From Planctomycetota bacterium (GTDB taxonomy: Bacteria; Planctomycetota; Uabimicrobiia; Uabimicrobiales; Uabimicrobiaceae), in the NCBI GenBank assembly GCA_029260735.1, contig JAJDCR010000023.1, forward strand, positions 1 through 64,000: DNA of 64,000 bases, given 5' to 3'. Of this stretch, positions 1-8,141 are shown piece after piece. Position 1 is the first letter of the stretch, and every line of letters begins with the position of its first letter. The notes under the pieces are model-generated. The model was not told the origin of the DNA. It worked only from the letters and a program-made list of their open reading frames with translations, and made no database searches. Made by a program: the position numbers and the translations under genes.

Positions 1-112
1 TTATCTTTTGCCTGGATTCTTTTCTCCTTTGTGTCTTTGCGCCTTTGCGTGAAATTCTTTTCTTTCTTCAACTTTAAGGCCACTCTTTTCACTGTATCTT
101 AAAAATATGAAA
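1..112. repeat. Partial copy of the cgcaaaggcgcaaag-type repeat
   Basis: This stretch at the window edge matches 11097-11203 along most of its length, including the identical 28-base arm at 35-62, which is also found at 11127-11154. The left half of the element would lie outside the window. It is the right-hand end of the inverted-repeat element described at 10990-11205. No gene is visible in positions 1-232. Confidence 0.8.
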
Positions 113-232
113 ATGCGTGTTTTTTCTTCTTATTTTTTCTATCCTTAGCTCTTTTTTGTTTTCGTGTGTGAGAAGCCTGTATAAGAATACCTCTTGAGTT
201 ATTTGACTTATTTTGTGAACAATAGACTTGTA

Positions 233-850
233 TTAATCGGCGATTCGTTTTTGCGAAAGAAGTCCTAAAATGCAAAAAAGGAATAAAAGGTAAGTTTGAG
301 GCTCTGGGACTGTAGATGCTTCAAAGTTTACTTGGAGATTATCAAATAAAACATTTTTGCTTCCTGTGCCTGTGAAGGGAACAAAAATTTCAAAGCCAAT
401 ACTTTGGCCTATAGATGAGTTTGATGCTGCGATTGTATAGTCAAAAGACCACTCTTCTATCACTCCTGATCCTGGGGTTGGTGTATTGGATGTGGTGGTA
501 GTTAGAAGATTCCCTCCTGCTGTCATTCCTAGGTGACCGATGTCGGAAAAGGGAGCGTTGTTAAAGTTTCCCACGTCAATGGTCACATTGTAGTCTCCTG
601 CTTGAAGAGTGCTGGCGAAGACGATGCTGTTTGTTCCTGTATGGGCGGGAGTAGAACCACTATTGAAATGAAAGCCGACGGCTCCTACGGTAGGCGCAAT
701 ACCACAACAAGGGCCTATAAACTGAAGATCTGTTGTTCCGATTGTCCAAGTTCCATCATTTTCAATATCAGAAGACTCAATTAAAGCAGCAAAACTTGTT
801 GTTGCACAATATAAAGCAGCGATCATTAGTAGAAAAAATTTTGTTTTCAT
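233..850 (-). CDS. PEP-CTERM sorting domain protein
   Basis: A 205-residue exported protein. The N-terminus is a classical signal peptide (charged MKTK, hydrophobic core, cleavage near residue 21). The C-terminus carries the PEP-CTERM signal: VPEPQTYLL, a hydrophobic helix, then a basic tail (QKRIAD). In this family the signal is processed by an exosortase and the protein is delivered to the cell surface. The middle is Gly/Thr/Asn-rich beta-type sequence with a Cys-Cys pair (GPCCG), and I recognise no named domain there. A gagg ribosome site lies about 8 bases upstream of the ATG. Two more PEP-CTERM proteins occur at 7007-7867 and 38049-38624; no exosortase is in the window. Confidence 0.85.
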   Translation of the reverse strand: MKTKFFLLMIAALYCATTSFAALIESSDIENDGTWTIGTTDLQFIGPCCGIAPTVGAVGFHFNSGSTPAHTGTNSIVFASTLQAGDYNVTIDVGNFNNAPFSDIGHLGMTAGGNLLTTTTSNTPTPGSGVIEEWSFDYTIAASNSSIGQSIGFEIFVPFTGTGSKNVLFDNLQVNFEASTVPEPQTYLLFLFCILGLLSQKRIAD

Positions 851-1227
851 TTTAAAGCCTCATAAATTTTGGTTAGATCCGTATTTTGATGATGAAATGT
901 TTTACTGTAGGTCTTAGTTAGCTATAAATCGTATTATATGCTAAATATTTTTAAAAATCAAAATGAATCAAGAAAAATTGACTTAAGACCAGTTAATAGA
1001 CGGATGAAGATGATTTTGTGAAAAGACAAAATTTGTGAGTTTTTACTTTTCTTAGAAGAGGAGAAGACTTTGAGTTTTTTTTAAAAAACTAACTTGATTA
1101 TAAGAGTGTGAGTTATAAAACTTGCGTATTTTTTTTCTTGCTAAATCTTGCTATAAAGCATAAAACTTAAACTAAAATCTTCGGTATGGTCGGTATGATA
1201 AGAAGCACAGTGGAGAGGTTAGTCGGG
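851..1227. other. Intergenic region between divergent genes
   Basis: About 370 bases of very AT-rich sequence separating the divergent PEP-CTERM and pentapeptide genes. It must hold promoters for both; several TATA-like boxes are present (for example tataaa at 1152-1157), but none has a well-spaced -35 partner that I can defend. No RNA gene or repeat recognised. Confidence 0.4.
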
Positions 1228-4104
1228 ATGGAAAAAAAAATAGAAATAGGCGATTTACGGCTTAAAGATCCAGCAAGTCTAGCTCAGTTACTTCAACAAA
1301 AGGAAGTAAAGAGAGAAGAGTTTCATTTCATTCTACGACAAATAAATATTAATCTAAGCACCGTTCCTGAAACATCTAATTTGCTATGCCAACTCATAGA
1401 AATGGCTGAATATGTAGAAGAGAAAGATCAATTTAAACAGTGGTTTGAGGTTCTCAAAAAAGAAAGCTTTAATTCTATTGCCGAGTGGGTTAACGAAAAA
1501 GCGGATAGTGAAGAAAGTCAAAATGAGAGGAAAAACGTTTGTGCGGCGTATCGAAGCGTTTTTGAGTTCATGGTAAAGGAAGAGGAATTAAGGAATGATG
1601 GCTCCTTTCATTTTGATGCTGAAGGAGATTGTGAGGCAGGGGAAGTATGGAAGAGAATTTTAGAATGCACTAAGAAAGCAGAGAAGAAAAAGATTCCCTA
1701 TGTTGTAAACTTATATAAAAACTATAGTGCGGACAAAATTTCTCTTGAAGAAGTTGATTACGCTTTGAAGTTTGTTCCTTATCTCAATTACAAACACCTT
1801 ATTGTGATATCAATTTTATCCGCTCATAAAATCATTTCATTGGAAAAAGTATCCTTTGGTCGCACGTTTTTTCACCAAGATGTACTTTCTTGTTTGGAGT
1901 TTTTATCTGAAGAGCTCGGCTTTTGTCATAAACATGTTGTGCCCCACAAAGTTATCTATATCTTAAAGTCAAATACTTGCAGTACTTTATATGAAGTGCT
2001 TGATTTAAAGAGAATAAAAGATTGTGAGAAGGAGGCGTATGAAAAAGATATATCTCTTTGTGAAGGTGCTGTTGCGTTGACAAGTGCGAGTTTGGAAGAA
2101 GCAAACTTGGAATCAGCTAACTTGAGAGGTTCTTCTTTGCAATCGAGTCATTTAGAAAGATCAAATCTGAGGAATGCCAATTTACAAGAGGCCAATCTAA
2201 GAAATACTAGTTTGGAAGAAGCGAGCCTGAAAGGTGTTCATTTGCAAAAGGCTGATCTTTCATTGTCTAATTTAGAATATGCCGATTTACGAGAGGCTAA
2301 CTTAGATGAAGCTAATGTCGAGGAAGCCAATTTCATTGAGGTTAACTTAGAGAGAGCTAGCTTACAGGGAGCGAACTTAGAGAGAGCCAGTTTACAAAGA
2401 GCTAACTTAGAGAAAGCAAATTTAGAGAAGGCGAGACTAAAAGAAACAAATTTGGAGAGAGCCAGTTTAGAACAAGCTAATTTACGAGAAGCAAATTTAG
2501 AGAAGGCCCATCTAGAGAAGGCGAATTTGAAAGAAGCGAATTTAGAAGAAGCGAATTTGAAAGAAGCCAACTTAGAAGAAGCAAGTTTAGAGAAGGCAAA
2601 TTTAGGAAAGGCAAGCTTGGAAGAAGCGAATCTCAAAAACTCGAACCTAGAGGAAGTAAAACTGCAAGGGGCTAACATGCAAAGAGTTAGCTTGCAAGGG
2701 GCTAATCTACAAAGGGCTAGTTTGCTCCTGTCGAACCTAGAAGGAGCGAATCTACAAGGGGCTCGTATGCAGGGAGTGAACTTACAAGAGGCAAATTTAG
2801 AAGAGGTTAATTTGCGCTGGGCACACTTGGAAGAAGCGAACTTACAAGAGGCAAATCTAACAAAAGCGAACTTACAAAAAGCACATCTGCGAGATGCTGT
2901 TTTGCAAGAAGCGAATTTAAAAGAAGCAAATATGCAGGGAGCAAAACTAGAAGAAGCAAACCTGCAATATGCGAATTTAGAAGACGCTGATTTAGAAGGA
3001 GCGAACTTGCAGGAAGCGAGCTTGCAAGAAGCGAACTTGCAAGGAATGAACTTGCAAGAAGCAAACTTGATCGGAGTGAAAGACGTAAGTGTGGAGCAAA
3101 TCTTATCTTGCCGAGATATAAAAAATATAAAAGGCATTGCTATTCCTTTTATGATAAAGATAAGAGAGAGAAACCCCAGTTTGATGAAATGGTGGACTCC
3201 TAATGATAAAACTTTGGAGTTGGAGGGGCCTTACCTGCAAGGAGCAAACCTAGAAGGAGCAAACCTAGAAGGAGTGAATCTAGAAAGGGCTAATTTACAA
3301 AAAGCGAATCTCGAAGGTGCGAACTTGGATGGAGCGAACTTGAAGGGGGCAAAATTGCAAGGGGCAAACCTGCAGGAAGCGAGCTTAAAGGACGCGAACT
3401 TGCAAAAAGCCAGCTTGCAATATACGAATTTGCAAAAAGCAAATATGCAAAACGCAAACCTGCAACATGCTAATATGCTAAAAGCCTATCTCCAGTATGC
3501 GAAACTGCAAAAAGCTAACTTGCAGGGGGCCTATCTCGAATATGCAAAACTGCAACGAGCGAACTTACAAGAAGCGAACCTTCAACAAGCCAATTTACAA
3601 TATGCGAAGTTGCAAAGGGCCAACTTAAAAGAAGCAAACTTGCAAGAGGCAAATATGCAAGAAGCGAATTTACAAGAAGCGAGTCTCGAATATGCAAAAT
3701 TACAAAGAGCTAAAATGCAAGAAAGTAACTTACTGCTCGCCAATTTAAAATATGCAAAACTGCAAGAGGCAGATCTTGAGCGTACTAATCTACGAGGGGC
3801 TAATTTACAGTGTGCCAACCTACAATATGCAAATTTATATACTGCAGATTTACAGCAAGCGAATTTGAAACAAGCTAACTTGGAGCTAGTTAACCTTCAA
3901 GGGGCAAACTTGCAATACGCAAATTTACAAGAAGCCTACCTGAAAGCAACAGACTTGCAAGGAGCTAACCTGGCAAATGTGAAGTTGGAGCAGGCCAGCT
4001 TGCTAAACAGTAAAGTTACGCAACTGGATCTAAGTAAAATTTTGCACCAGCTAAGTCCTGCACAAAAAGAACAGGTAACTATAATTTCTGATTCATCTCC
4101 ATAG
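1228..4104 (+). CDS. Giant pentapeptide-repeat protein
   Basis: The open frame begins at 1186, but the ATG at 1228 has a clear ggagagg ribosome site 9 bases upstream, so I place the start there (958 residues, first residues MEKKIEIGDL). Residues 1 to about 280 are a mixed helical region that I do not recognise. The rest is two long blocks of A(N/S/D)LxX pentapeptides, roughly residues 285-620 and 670-935, about 120 repeats in all. They are split by a non-repeat insert (near 3090-3225) containing KWWTPNDK. Pentapeptide repeats form a right-handed four-sided beta helix, so this protein would be two long rods joined by a linker. No signal peptide, so probably cytoplasmic. The long antisense frames opposite the repeats are composition artefacts. 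The role is unknown. Confidence 0.9.
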   Translation: MEKKIEIGDLRLKDPASLAQLLQQKEVKREEFHFILRQININLSTVPETSNLLCQLIEMAEYVEEKDQFKQWFEVLKKESFNSIAEWVNEKADSEESQNERKNVCAAYRSVFEFMVKEEELRNDGSFHFDAEGDCEAGEVWKRILECTKKAEKKKIPYVVNLYKNYSADKISLEEVDYALKFVPYLNYKHLIVISILSAHKIISLEKVSFGRTFFHQDVLSCLEFLSEELGFCHKHVVPHKVIYILKSNTCSTLYEVLDLKRIKDCEKEAYEKDISLCEGAVALTSASLEEANLESANLRGSSLQSSHLERSNLRNANLQEANLRNTSLEEASLKGVHLQKADLSLSNLEYADLREANLDEANVEEANFIEVNLERASLQGANLERASLQRANLEKANLEKARLKETNLERASLEQANLREANLEKAHLEKANLKEANLEEANLKEANLEEASLEKANLGKASLEEANLKNSNLEEVKLQGANMQRVSLQGANLQRASLLLSNLEGANLQGARMQGVNLQEANLEEVNLRWAHLEEANLQEANLTKANLQKAHLRDAVLQEANLKEANMQGAKLEEANLQYANLEDADLEGANLQEASLQEANLQGMNLQEANLIGVKDVSVEQILSCRDIKNIKGIAIPFMIKIRERNPSLMKWWTPNDKTLELEGPYLQGANLEGANLEGVNLERANLQKANLEGANLDGANLKGAKLQGANLQEASLKDANLQKASLQYTNLQKANMQNANLQHANMLKAYLQYAKLQKANLQGAYLEYAKLQRANLQEANLQQANLQYAKLQRANLKEANLQEANMQEANLQEASLEYAKLQRAKMQESNLLLANLKYAKLQEADLERTNLRGANLQCANLQYANLYTADLQQANLKQANLELVNLQGANLQYANLQEAYLKATDLQGANLANVKLEQASLLNSKVTQLDLSKILHQLSPAQKEQVTIISDSSP

Positions 4105-4176
4105 ATTCTCCAGATCATTGAAAGTAGAACCAGTGAAAGTAGATTACCATGAGGTTAAATAATAGATAGGGAAATA

Positions 4177-5289
4177 ATGATGAGGTTTATAAAGCACAGG
4201 ACATTATGGGGTATGATAGCTGTCTTCTTTTGGATTAGCTATGTTAGTGCAGAGAACAAATCTCTGGATCAGTTTTTAAAAAGAGTGATCAAAGAGAGAA
4301 AACTCTCGTCTATATCTGTTGGAATTATTAAGGAAAGAAAATTAGTTTTTGCGAAAGGATATGGCTTTCGAGATAGATCGCAAAGGAGGCGGGCTGGTGC
4401 TGATACTATTTATTTGCTAGCATCTTGTTCTAAGCCAGTGGTTGGAATAGCTACAGCTAAACTTCAGGAAGAGCTGAAAAGTAAATTCGACTTAGACAAA
4501 GACGTCAATGTCTATCTTAAATGGGCTAAGCCGCTAAAGCATCCTTATTATCCATCAAAAAAAATAACCATGCGTCATCTCTTAACTCACACTGGTGGGA
4601 TTAAATCGGATTCCGATGAAGATTACGATAGTTATCCAAAACCAGATCCGAATAAATCATTGGATCAGTTTATGCAATCTGTCTTGAAAAATAAGTCTTT
4701 TTGGCTTAAAAAAAGAGGGCCTGGAGATAAAAAATATTATTCGAATTTGGGGGCAGCATTAGCAGCTTTGGTTGTAGAAAAAGTTGCTCAGCAAGATTTT
4801 AAAAACTATTGTAATGAAAAAATATTTGCTCCCTTAGGAATGAAAGACACACGTTGGTTTTATAATGAATTCTCTAGAGAGCAAAAAAAACGAATAGCAA
4901 AGCTTTATGATGAAGATTTTATTGCTTATGATCATTATGGATTTAATGACTATCCGAGTGGACAATTGAGAAGCAGTGTAAAAGATTTTAGCCAGCTGAT
5001 TATTATGATGATGAGCAAAGGAAAGTACAAGGGAACTACTATTCTAGAGCATAGCAGTATGCTGAACTTTGAGCAAGTTCCTATGTTTATAGGTAAAGAT
5101 ACTGATCTTGGAAAAACTGTATATTTCTATAATGGATTAGAGTATGGAGTATTAACCTCTTTTGCTTATAGAAAAGATGGAACAGGTTATGTTTATATGA
5201 TGAACACGGATATTATAGAAGATGAGGATCTGGATGAATTCCAAGATGAAATGGAAGAAGAGCTGTTTTACTACGCAGATAAGCTTTAG
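4177..5289 (+). CDS. Serine hydrolase, class C beta-lactamase fold
   Basis: A 370-residue exported enzyme of the beta-lactamase/transpeptidase-like (AmpC/EstB) superfamily. A signal peptide spans about residues 1-25. The catalytic SxxK motif is SCSK at residues 83-86, and the tyrosine motif YSN is at 188-190. The region LLTHTGGI near residue 135 is also typical of the family. I do not see a clear KTG-type third motif, as is usual for esterase or peptidase branches, so an esterase or D-aminopeptidase is more likely than a true antibiotic beta-lactamase. It follows the pentapeptide gene by about 70 bases and converges on the lipase gene, with 9 bases between the two stops. Substrate not predictable. 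Confidence 0.85.
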   Translation: MMRFIKHRTLWGMIAVFFWISYVSAENKSLDQFLKRVIKERKLSSISVGIIKERKLVFAKGYGFRDRSQRRRAGADTIYLLASCSKPVVGIATAKLQEELKSKFDLDKDVNVYLKWAKPLKHPYYPSKKITMRHLLTHTGGIKSDSDEDYDSYPKPDPNKSLDQFMQSVLKNKSFWLKKRGPGDKKYYSNLGAALAALVVEKVAQQDFKNYCNEKIFAPLGMKDTRWFYNEFSREQKKRIAKLYDEDFIAYDHYGFNDYPSGQLRSSVKDFSQLIIMMMSKGKYKGTTILEHSSMLNFEQVPMFIGKDTDLGKTVYFYNGLEYGVLTSFAYRKDGTGYVYMMNTDIIEDEDLDEFQDEMEEELFYYADKL

Positions 5290-5298
5290 TTTTTCGGT

Positions 5299-5964
5299 TT
5301 ATGAAGGGGCAAATTTCCCAAACTCCAGAAACCTAATGATATCTTGAATAACTGCCTTGTTTCTCATGATAAAAGGGTGAGTGGCATGAACGACTTTAAA
5401 ATCTGCCATGCCATCTACTTTTGCGCTTTCTATAGAAACCTTTCCGTCGTTTTTTCCTGGAATCATTAGTGACAAGATCCAGTTGACACTCCGGTCGCCT
5501 GTGATAACTCCTAGATCAAAATCAACAGCTCCTAGCTGAGAAATTAGGCCATTATCTGATGTTCCTAGTTGCAATCCGGCAGGCCCATTTATCCACTCAT
5601 ATAAAAGAAGATCTCCTAATACATCAACAATCTCACTTCCTTGGTTGGGTGGACTTAACATTACGGCTCTTCCTATGTTTTCTATAGGATTGTGCTTTTG
5701 CAGGTATCTTAGCAAAACCCCTCCCATGGAATGGGTGACAAAGTGAATGCGCTGGATGTCTTTTGAAGAGGCTAATATTTTTTCTCTTACTAGCTCTGAT
5801 AATCTGGGAAGGGAAAACTTTCGAGAGGGATAGCCGATGTTGGTAACTTGGTATCCTTCTCTTTTTAAAGTCTTCTCTATTCTTTTTAAAGAGCGAGGTG
5901 ATCTGGCTAATCCGTGGAGCAAGACTACTTGATCTCTTCTTTTTTCTTCTGCTTGAGCTAACAT
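5299..5964 (-). CDS. Alpha/beta hydrolase, lipase-like
   Basis: A 221-residue alpha/beta hydrolase. The oxyanion segment VVLLHGLAR is at residues 13-21 and the nucleophile elbow THSMGG places Ser79 as the catalytic serine; the acid and His residues are probably in GDRS and VHATHP toward the C-terminus. It resembles PGAP1-like/triacylglycerol lipase-type esterases. The start is odd: the protein begins abruptly (MLAQAEEKRRDQ) with no signal peptide and no strong ribosome site. The first 36 coding bases and 12 upstream bases are a near-exact copy of a segment at 6864-6911, on the other side of the sulfotransferase gene. The N-terminus or the promoter may therefore have been altered by that rearrangement. 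Confidence 0.8.
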   Translation of the reverse strand: MLAQAEEKRRDQVVLLHGLARSPRSLKRIEKTLKREGYQVTNIGYPSRKFSLPRLSELVREKILASSKDIQRIHFVTHSMGGVLLRYLQKHNPIENIGRAVMLSPPNQGSEIVDVLGDLLLYEWINGPAGLQLGTSDNGLISQLGAVDFDLGVITGDRSVNWILSLMIPGKNDGKVSIESAKVDGMADFKVVHATHPFIMRNKAVIQDIIRFLEFGKFAPS

Positions 5965-5976
5965 ATATTTTTGAAA
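5929..5976. repeat. 48-bp direct repeat, copy 1 (lipase 5' end)
   Basis: Identical at 47 of 48 positions to 6864-6911; the single difference is c5952 versus t6887. It contains the lipase start codon, its first 12 codons and 12 bases upstream. With copy 2 it brackets the sulfotransferase gene. Confidence 0.95.
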
Positions 5977-6117
5977 TTTTCCAAGAAGTAATTATCTCTG
6001 CTTGATAAAAAACACTATGCCTACTAAAACTAATAGCGAGCGGGTTCGCTCATCTATATTGACAAATGACAGAGTTTTCCCATTCGAAAGTAGATATACC
6101 CATGATGATTTCACTAT

Positions 6118-6846
6118 TTATTCGTTTGTGCTGTACGTGTAACCAAAGAGCTGGATATCTTTTCTATACATATCTGAAACTATATTCTTTGTATCATCAG
6201 TATAGTATGTGTGGTAACTGGAAGTTCGGCTACTTTTATTCTTTACAGGGATGGGGATGTCGGGTAACTCCAATATTTGAAACACCTCTTGGAGATCTTC
6301 GTTAAAGCTTTCCATACGACCAATAAAATCGATTTCATTGATATCGATTAACTTACTTTGGCGGCGAAAGTGACGATCACAAGTATCCAAATCAAACCCC
6401 GCGTAATAGGAAACAAAGTTTTCGAACTGCTGCATTTCCTTAAGCGTCGAGGGGGCAAAATTAAACATATTGTTTTTTACCACTTTACCCAGCCAACCCG
6501 AAACAAATCGATCCCAGGGATTGCGCACAAAAGCAAATTTGAAATAATCATTATAGATATCAGGAGAATAGTAGCAATTGGAAGGTGATTCTGCGATGAG
6601 TTGCACGTTGGCATCATCAAAAGCCTGAAAAATTGACCGGGTTCCAACTTTTGCATTCCTAAACCATATAAATTTCGGTGCATCACAAATGGTTAGATTG
6701 TATTTGCAAGAAGAAGGGACAGACTCATTTGTTTCCCAAAACTTTTCCCATTCGCACTGATTAACTTTACTTTCATCAGTAAGTTCTCTCAGTCTTTTCA
6801 TTTTTTTTTGGCTATTGGCTTTGACGCTTGTCGTAGTTCTTATCAT
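6118..6846 (-). CDS. PAPS-dependent sulfotransferase (Sulfotransfer_2 type)
   Basis: A 242-residue sulfotransferase related to the carbohydrate (chondroitin/heparan type) family. The 5'-phosphosulfate loop is KVGTRS at residues 66-71 after FIWFRN. The 3'-phosphate site is FVRNPWDRFVSGW, with Arg108 and Ser116 in the usual VRNPxxRxxS pattern. It would transfer sulfate from PAPS to a glycan, probably an envelope polysaccharide; the acceptor is not known. No signal peptide. The gene lies between two 48-bp direct repeats, which suggests it was inserted between duplicated pieces of the lipase 5' end. Its ATG overlaps the stop of a 18-codon leftover frame (6843-6899), giving an ATGA overlap that could couple translation. 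Confidence 0.85.
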   Translation of the reverse strand: MIRTTTSVKANSQKKMKRLRELTDESKVNQCEWEKFWETNESVPSSCKYNLTICDAPKFIWFRNAKVGTRSIFQAFDDANVQLIAESPSNCYYSPDIYNDYFKFAFVRNPWDRFVSGWLGKVVKNNMFNFAPSTLKEMQQFENFVSYYAGFDLDTCDRHFRRQSKLIDINEIDFIGRMESFNEDLQEVFQILELPDIPIPVKNKSSRTSSYHTYYTDDTKNIVSDMYRKDIQLFGYTYSTNE

Positions 6847-6899
6847 AATTTATTATCTTCGTATTGATCTCTTCTTTTTTCTTCTGTTTGAGCTAACAT
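6843..6899 (-). CDS. Leader ORF: duplicated 5' end of the lipase gene
   Basis: An 18-codon frame starting MLAQTEEKRRDQ, i.e. the lipase N-terminus with one substitution, then YEDNKL and TGA. The TGA overlaps the sulfotransferase ATG by the ATGA arrangement typical of translational coupling. I see it as a remnant of the original lipase start that may now act as a translated leader. Whether it is expressed is unknown. Confidence 0.5.
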   Translation of the reverse strand: MLAQTEEKRRDQYEDNKL

Positions 6900-6911
6900 A
6901 TATTTTTGAAA
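6864..6911. repeat. 48-bp direct repeat, copy 2
   Basis: Partner of 5929-5976, offset by 935 bases, with one mismatch. It lies just upstream of the sulfotransferase and just downstream of the 6939-6979 terminator, the position expected for the original 5' end of the lipase gene. Confidence 0.95.
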
Positions 6912-6938
6912 AAGTGATAGAAACAAAGTTCTTTCACA

Positions 6939-6979
6939 AAAAAACCTCTTCAACTAAATTGTAGCAGAAGAGGTTTTTT
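6939..6979 (-). terminator. Rho-independent terminator of the LamG PEP-CTERM gene
   Basis: A perfect 13-bp stem (6939-6951 with 6967-6979), loop of 15 bases, with A/T runs at both ends. It sits 27 bases past the stop of the gene at 7007-7867 and separates it from the sulfotransferase/lipase unit. Confidence 0.8.
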
Positions 6980-7006
6980 GGTTGCTTTTTTATCAAAAAG
7001 CTTTCT

Positions 7007-7867
7007 CTAAACTTTCTTGGTTCTATATCCTACCAACAATCCTAAAGTTATTAGTAACCAACTAGAGGGCTCGGGTACAGTTGCGTCATTGTTAAGAGCA
7101 ACAAAGTGCGCCCCTACTTCGCTAGCGCTTAATTCTCGGTCGTACACTGCGACCTCATCCATGGTTAGATTAAAAAAACGGTTGCCACTATCTGGCTTGC
7201 CAATGGCAAAAACAGTTGATGTTAGGTTAGGAACTAGGCTGTTTGCATTTACACTCAAAGAAGTATCTACCGTTAAAGGCACGTTGACTCCGTCAATGTA
7301 GAGAGAAGTTCCTATGTTACTATTGTTACCGCCTTCACGAGTCATGACTATGTGATGCCATTCTCCTAAACTGACAGTTCCATTTTGCATCATCCCCCCA
7401 TTGTGAAAACCCGCATAGATAATGTTATTGTCGCTGCGACGAGGGCCAAAAAATACAGAGTTAGCAGTTGAGTTAGCTCCCCAGTGCATGAAAGTGGGGT
7501 AGCTCTGTGAGCTCGCGCCGTTGGGGATAAAAACAACTGTTTCTATGCTAAAGGTAGCGTTTCCGGTTAAAGAAGTGGGAGCTACTGTATTGGAGGCAAT
7601 GAAATCATTGTTTGTTCCTGATGTTATTCCACTAAAAGTAACCCCCGTGTCGCCTGAGTCTGTGGTGGTATTGAGAGAAATTTGGTCTCCAGAAATGGTG
7701 CCGTTGTGGCTACTTCCTAAAGTACCATAGTTTGTTATGGTAGATCCGCTGGCTTCGTCAAATTTGTAGTGCAAAAGAGCATTGTCGCTGGCGATGATAT
7801 TATGATAAGCGATAGGTGCTGCTACTAGTTGGCTGGCAAGGATAAAAAGAAATAGATAATGTTTCAT
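7007..7867 (-). CDS. LamG-type PEP-CTERM protein
   Basis: A 286-residue exported protein. A signal peptide ends near residue 17 (LFILASQLVAAP). Residues about 30-250 form a concanavalin/laminin-G-like fold, seen in the patterns LLHYKFDEASGS, FSIETVVFIP, GEWHHIVMTREG, LYIDGVN and FNLTMDEVAVYDRELSASEV, which are typical LamG landmarks. The C-terminus is VPEPSSWLLITLGLLVGYRTKKV, a clear PEP-CTERM sorting signal. It probably binds carbohydrate or another surface ligand after exosortase processing. It has its own terminator at 6939-6979. Confidence 0.9.
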   Translation of the reverse strand: MKHYLFLFILASQLVAAPIAYHNIIASDNALLHYKFDEASGSTITNYGTLGSSHNGTISGDQISLNTTTDSGDTGVTFSGITSGTNNDFIASNTVAPTSLTGNATFSIETVVFIPNGASSQSYPTFMHWGANSTANSVFFGPRRSDNNIIYAGFHNGGMMQNGTVSLGEWHHIVMTREGGNNSNIGTSLYIDGVNVPLTVDTSLSVNANSLVPNLTSTVFAIGKPDSGNRFFNLTMDEVAVYDRELSASEVGAHFVALNNDATVPEPSSWLLITLGLLVGYRTKKV

Positions 7868-8048
7868 GATGATTCTCTCATTTGGTATTTTCTGTGAAAA
7901 TTTCTTTTAAATAAATAAAAATCCTATTAAATTCTAATTAAGTAGAGGATCAAAATCAAGGTAAAAATTTGTTTGTTGTGACAAAGTTGGTTGTTTTTTG
8001 AAGGCACAACTAATTTCGAGGCAAGCCAGGAAAAAACTACTAGCTGTT

Positions 8049-8067
8049 TTAGATGAAAATCATTATC
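8049..8067 (+). promoter_or_regulatory. Fur box upstream of iron transporter
   Basis: The 19 bases ttagatgaaaatcattatc match the classical Fur consensus gataatgataatcattatc at 14 of 19 positions, with a perfect run of ten at the 3' side. It lies 75 bases before the permease start, where an iron-dependent repressor would block transcription. Confidence 0.7.
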
Positions 8068-8141
8068 ATAAAGTGGACTGTTACTTATGGAATATCGATA
8101 GTTTTAGTCTATGTCTTAAAAATAGATAGGGTTTTTTCTTT

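Noticed and set aside
2238..3137. Long antisense open frame of 299 codons opposite the pentapeptide repeats
   Set aside because: It is a by-product of the repeated, stop-free codon pattern of the sense gene; the translation is a low-complexity Cys/Phe/Ala/Ser/Lys repeat with no start signal.
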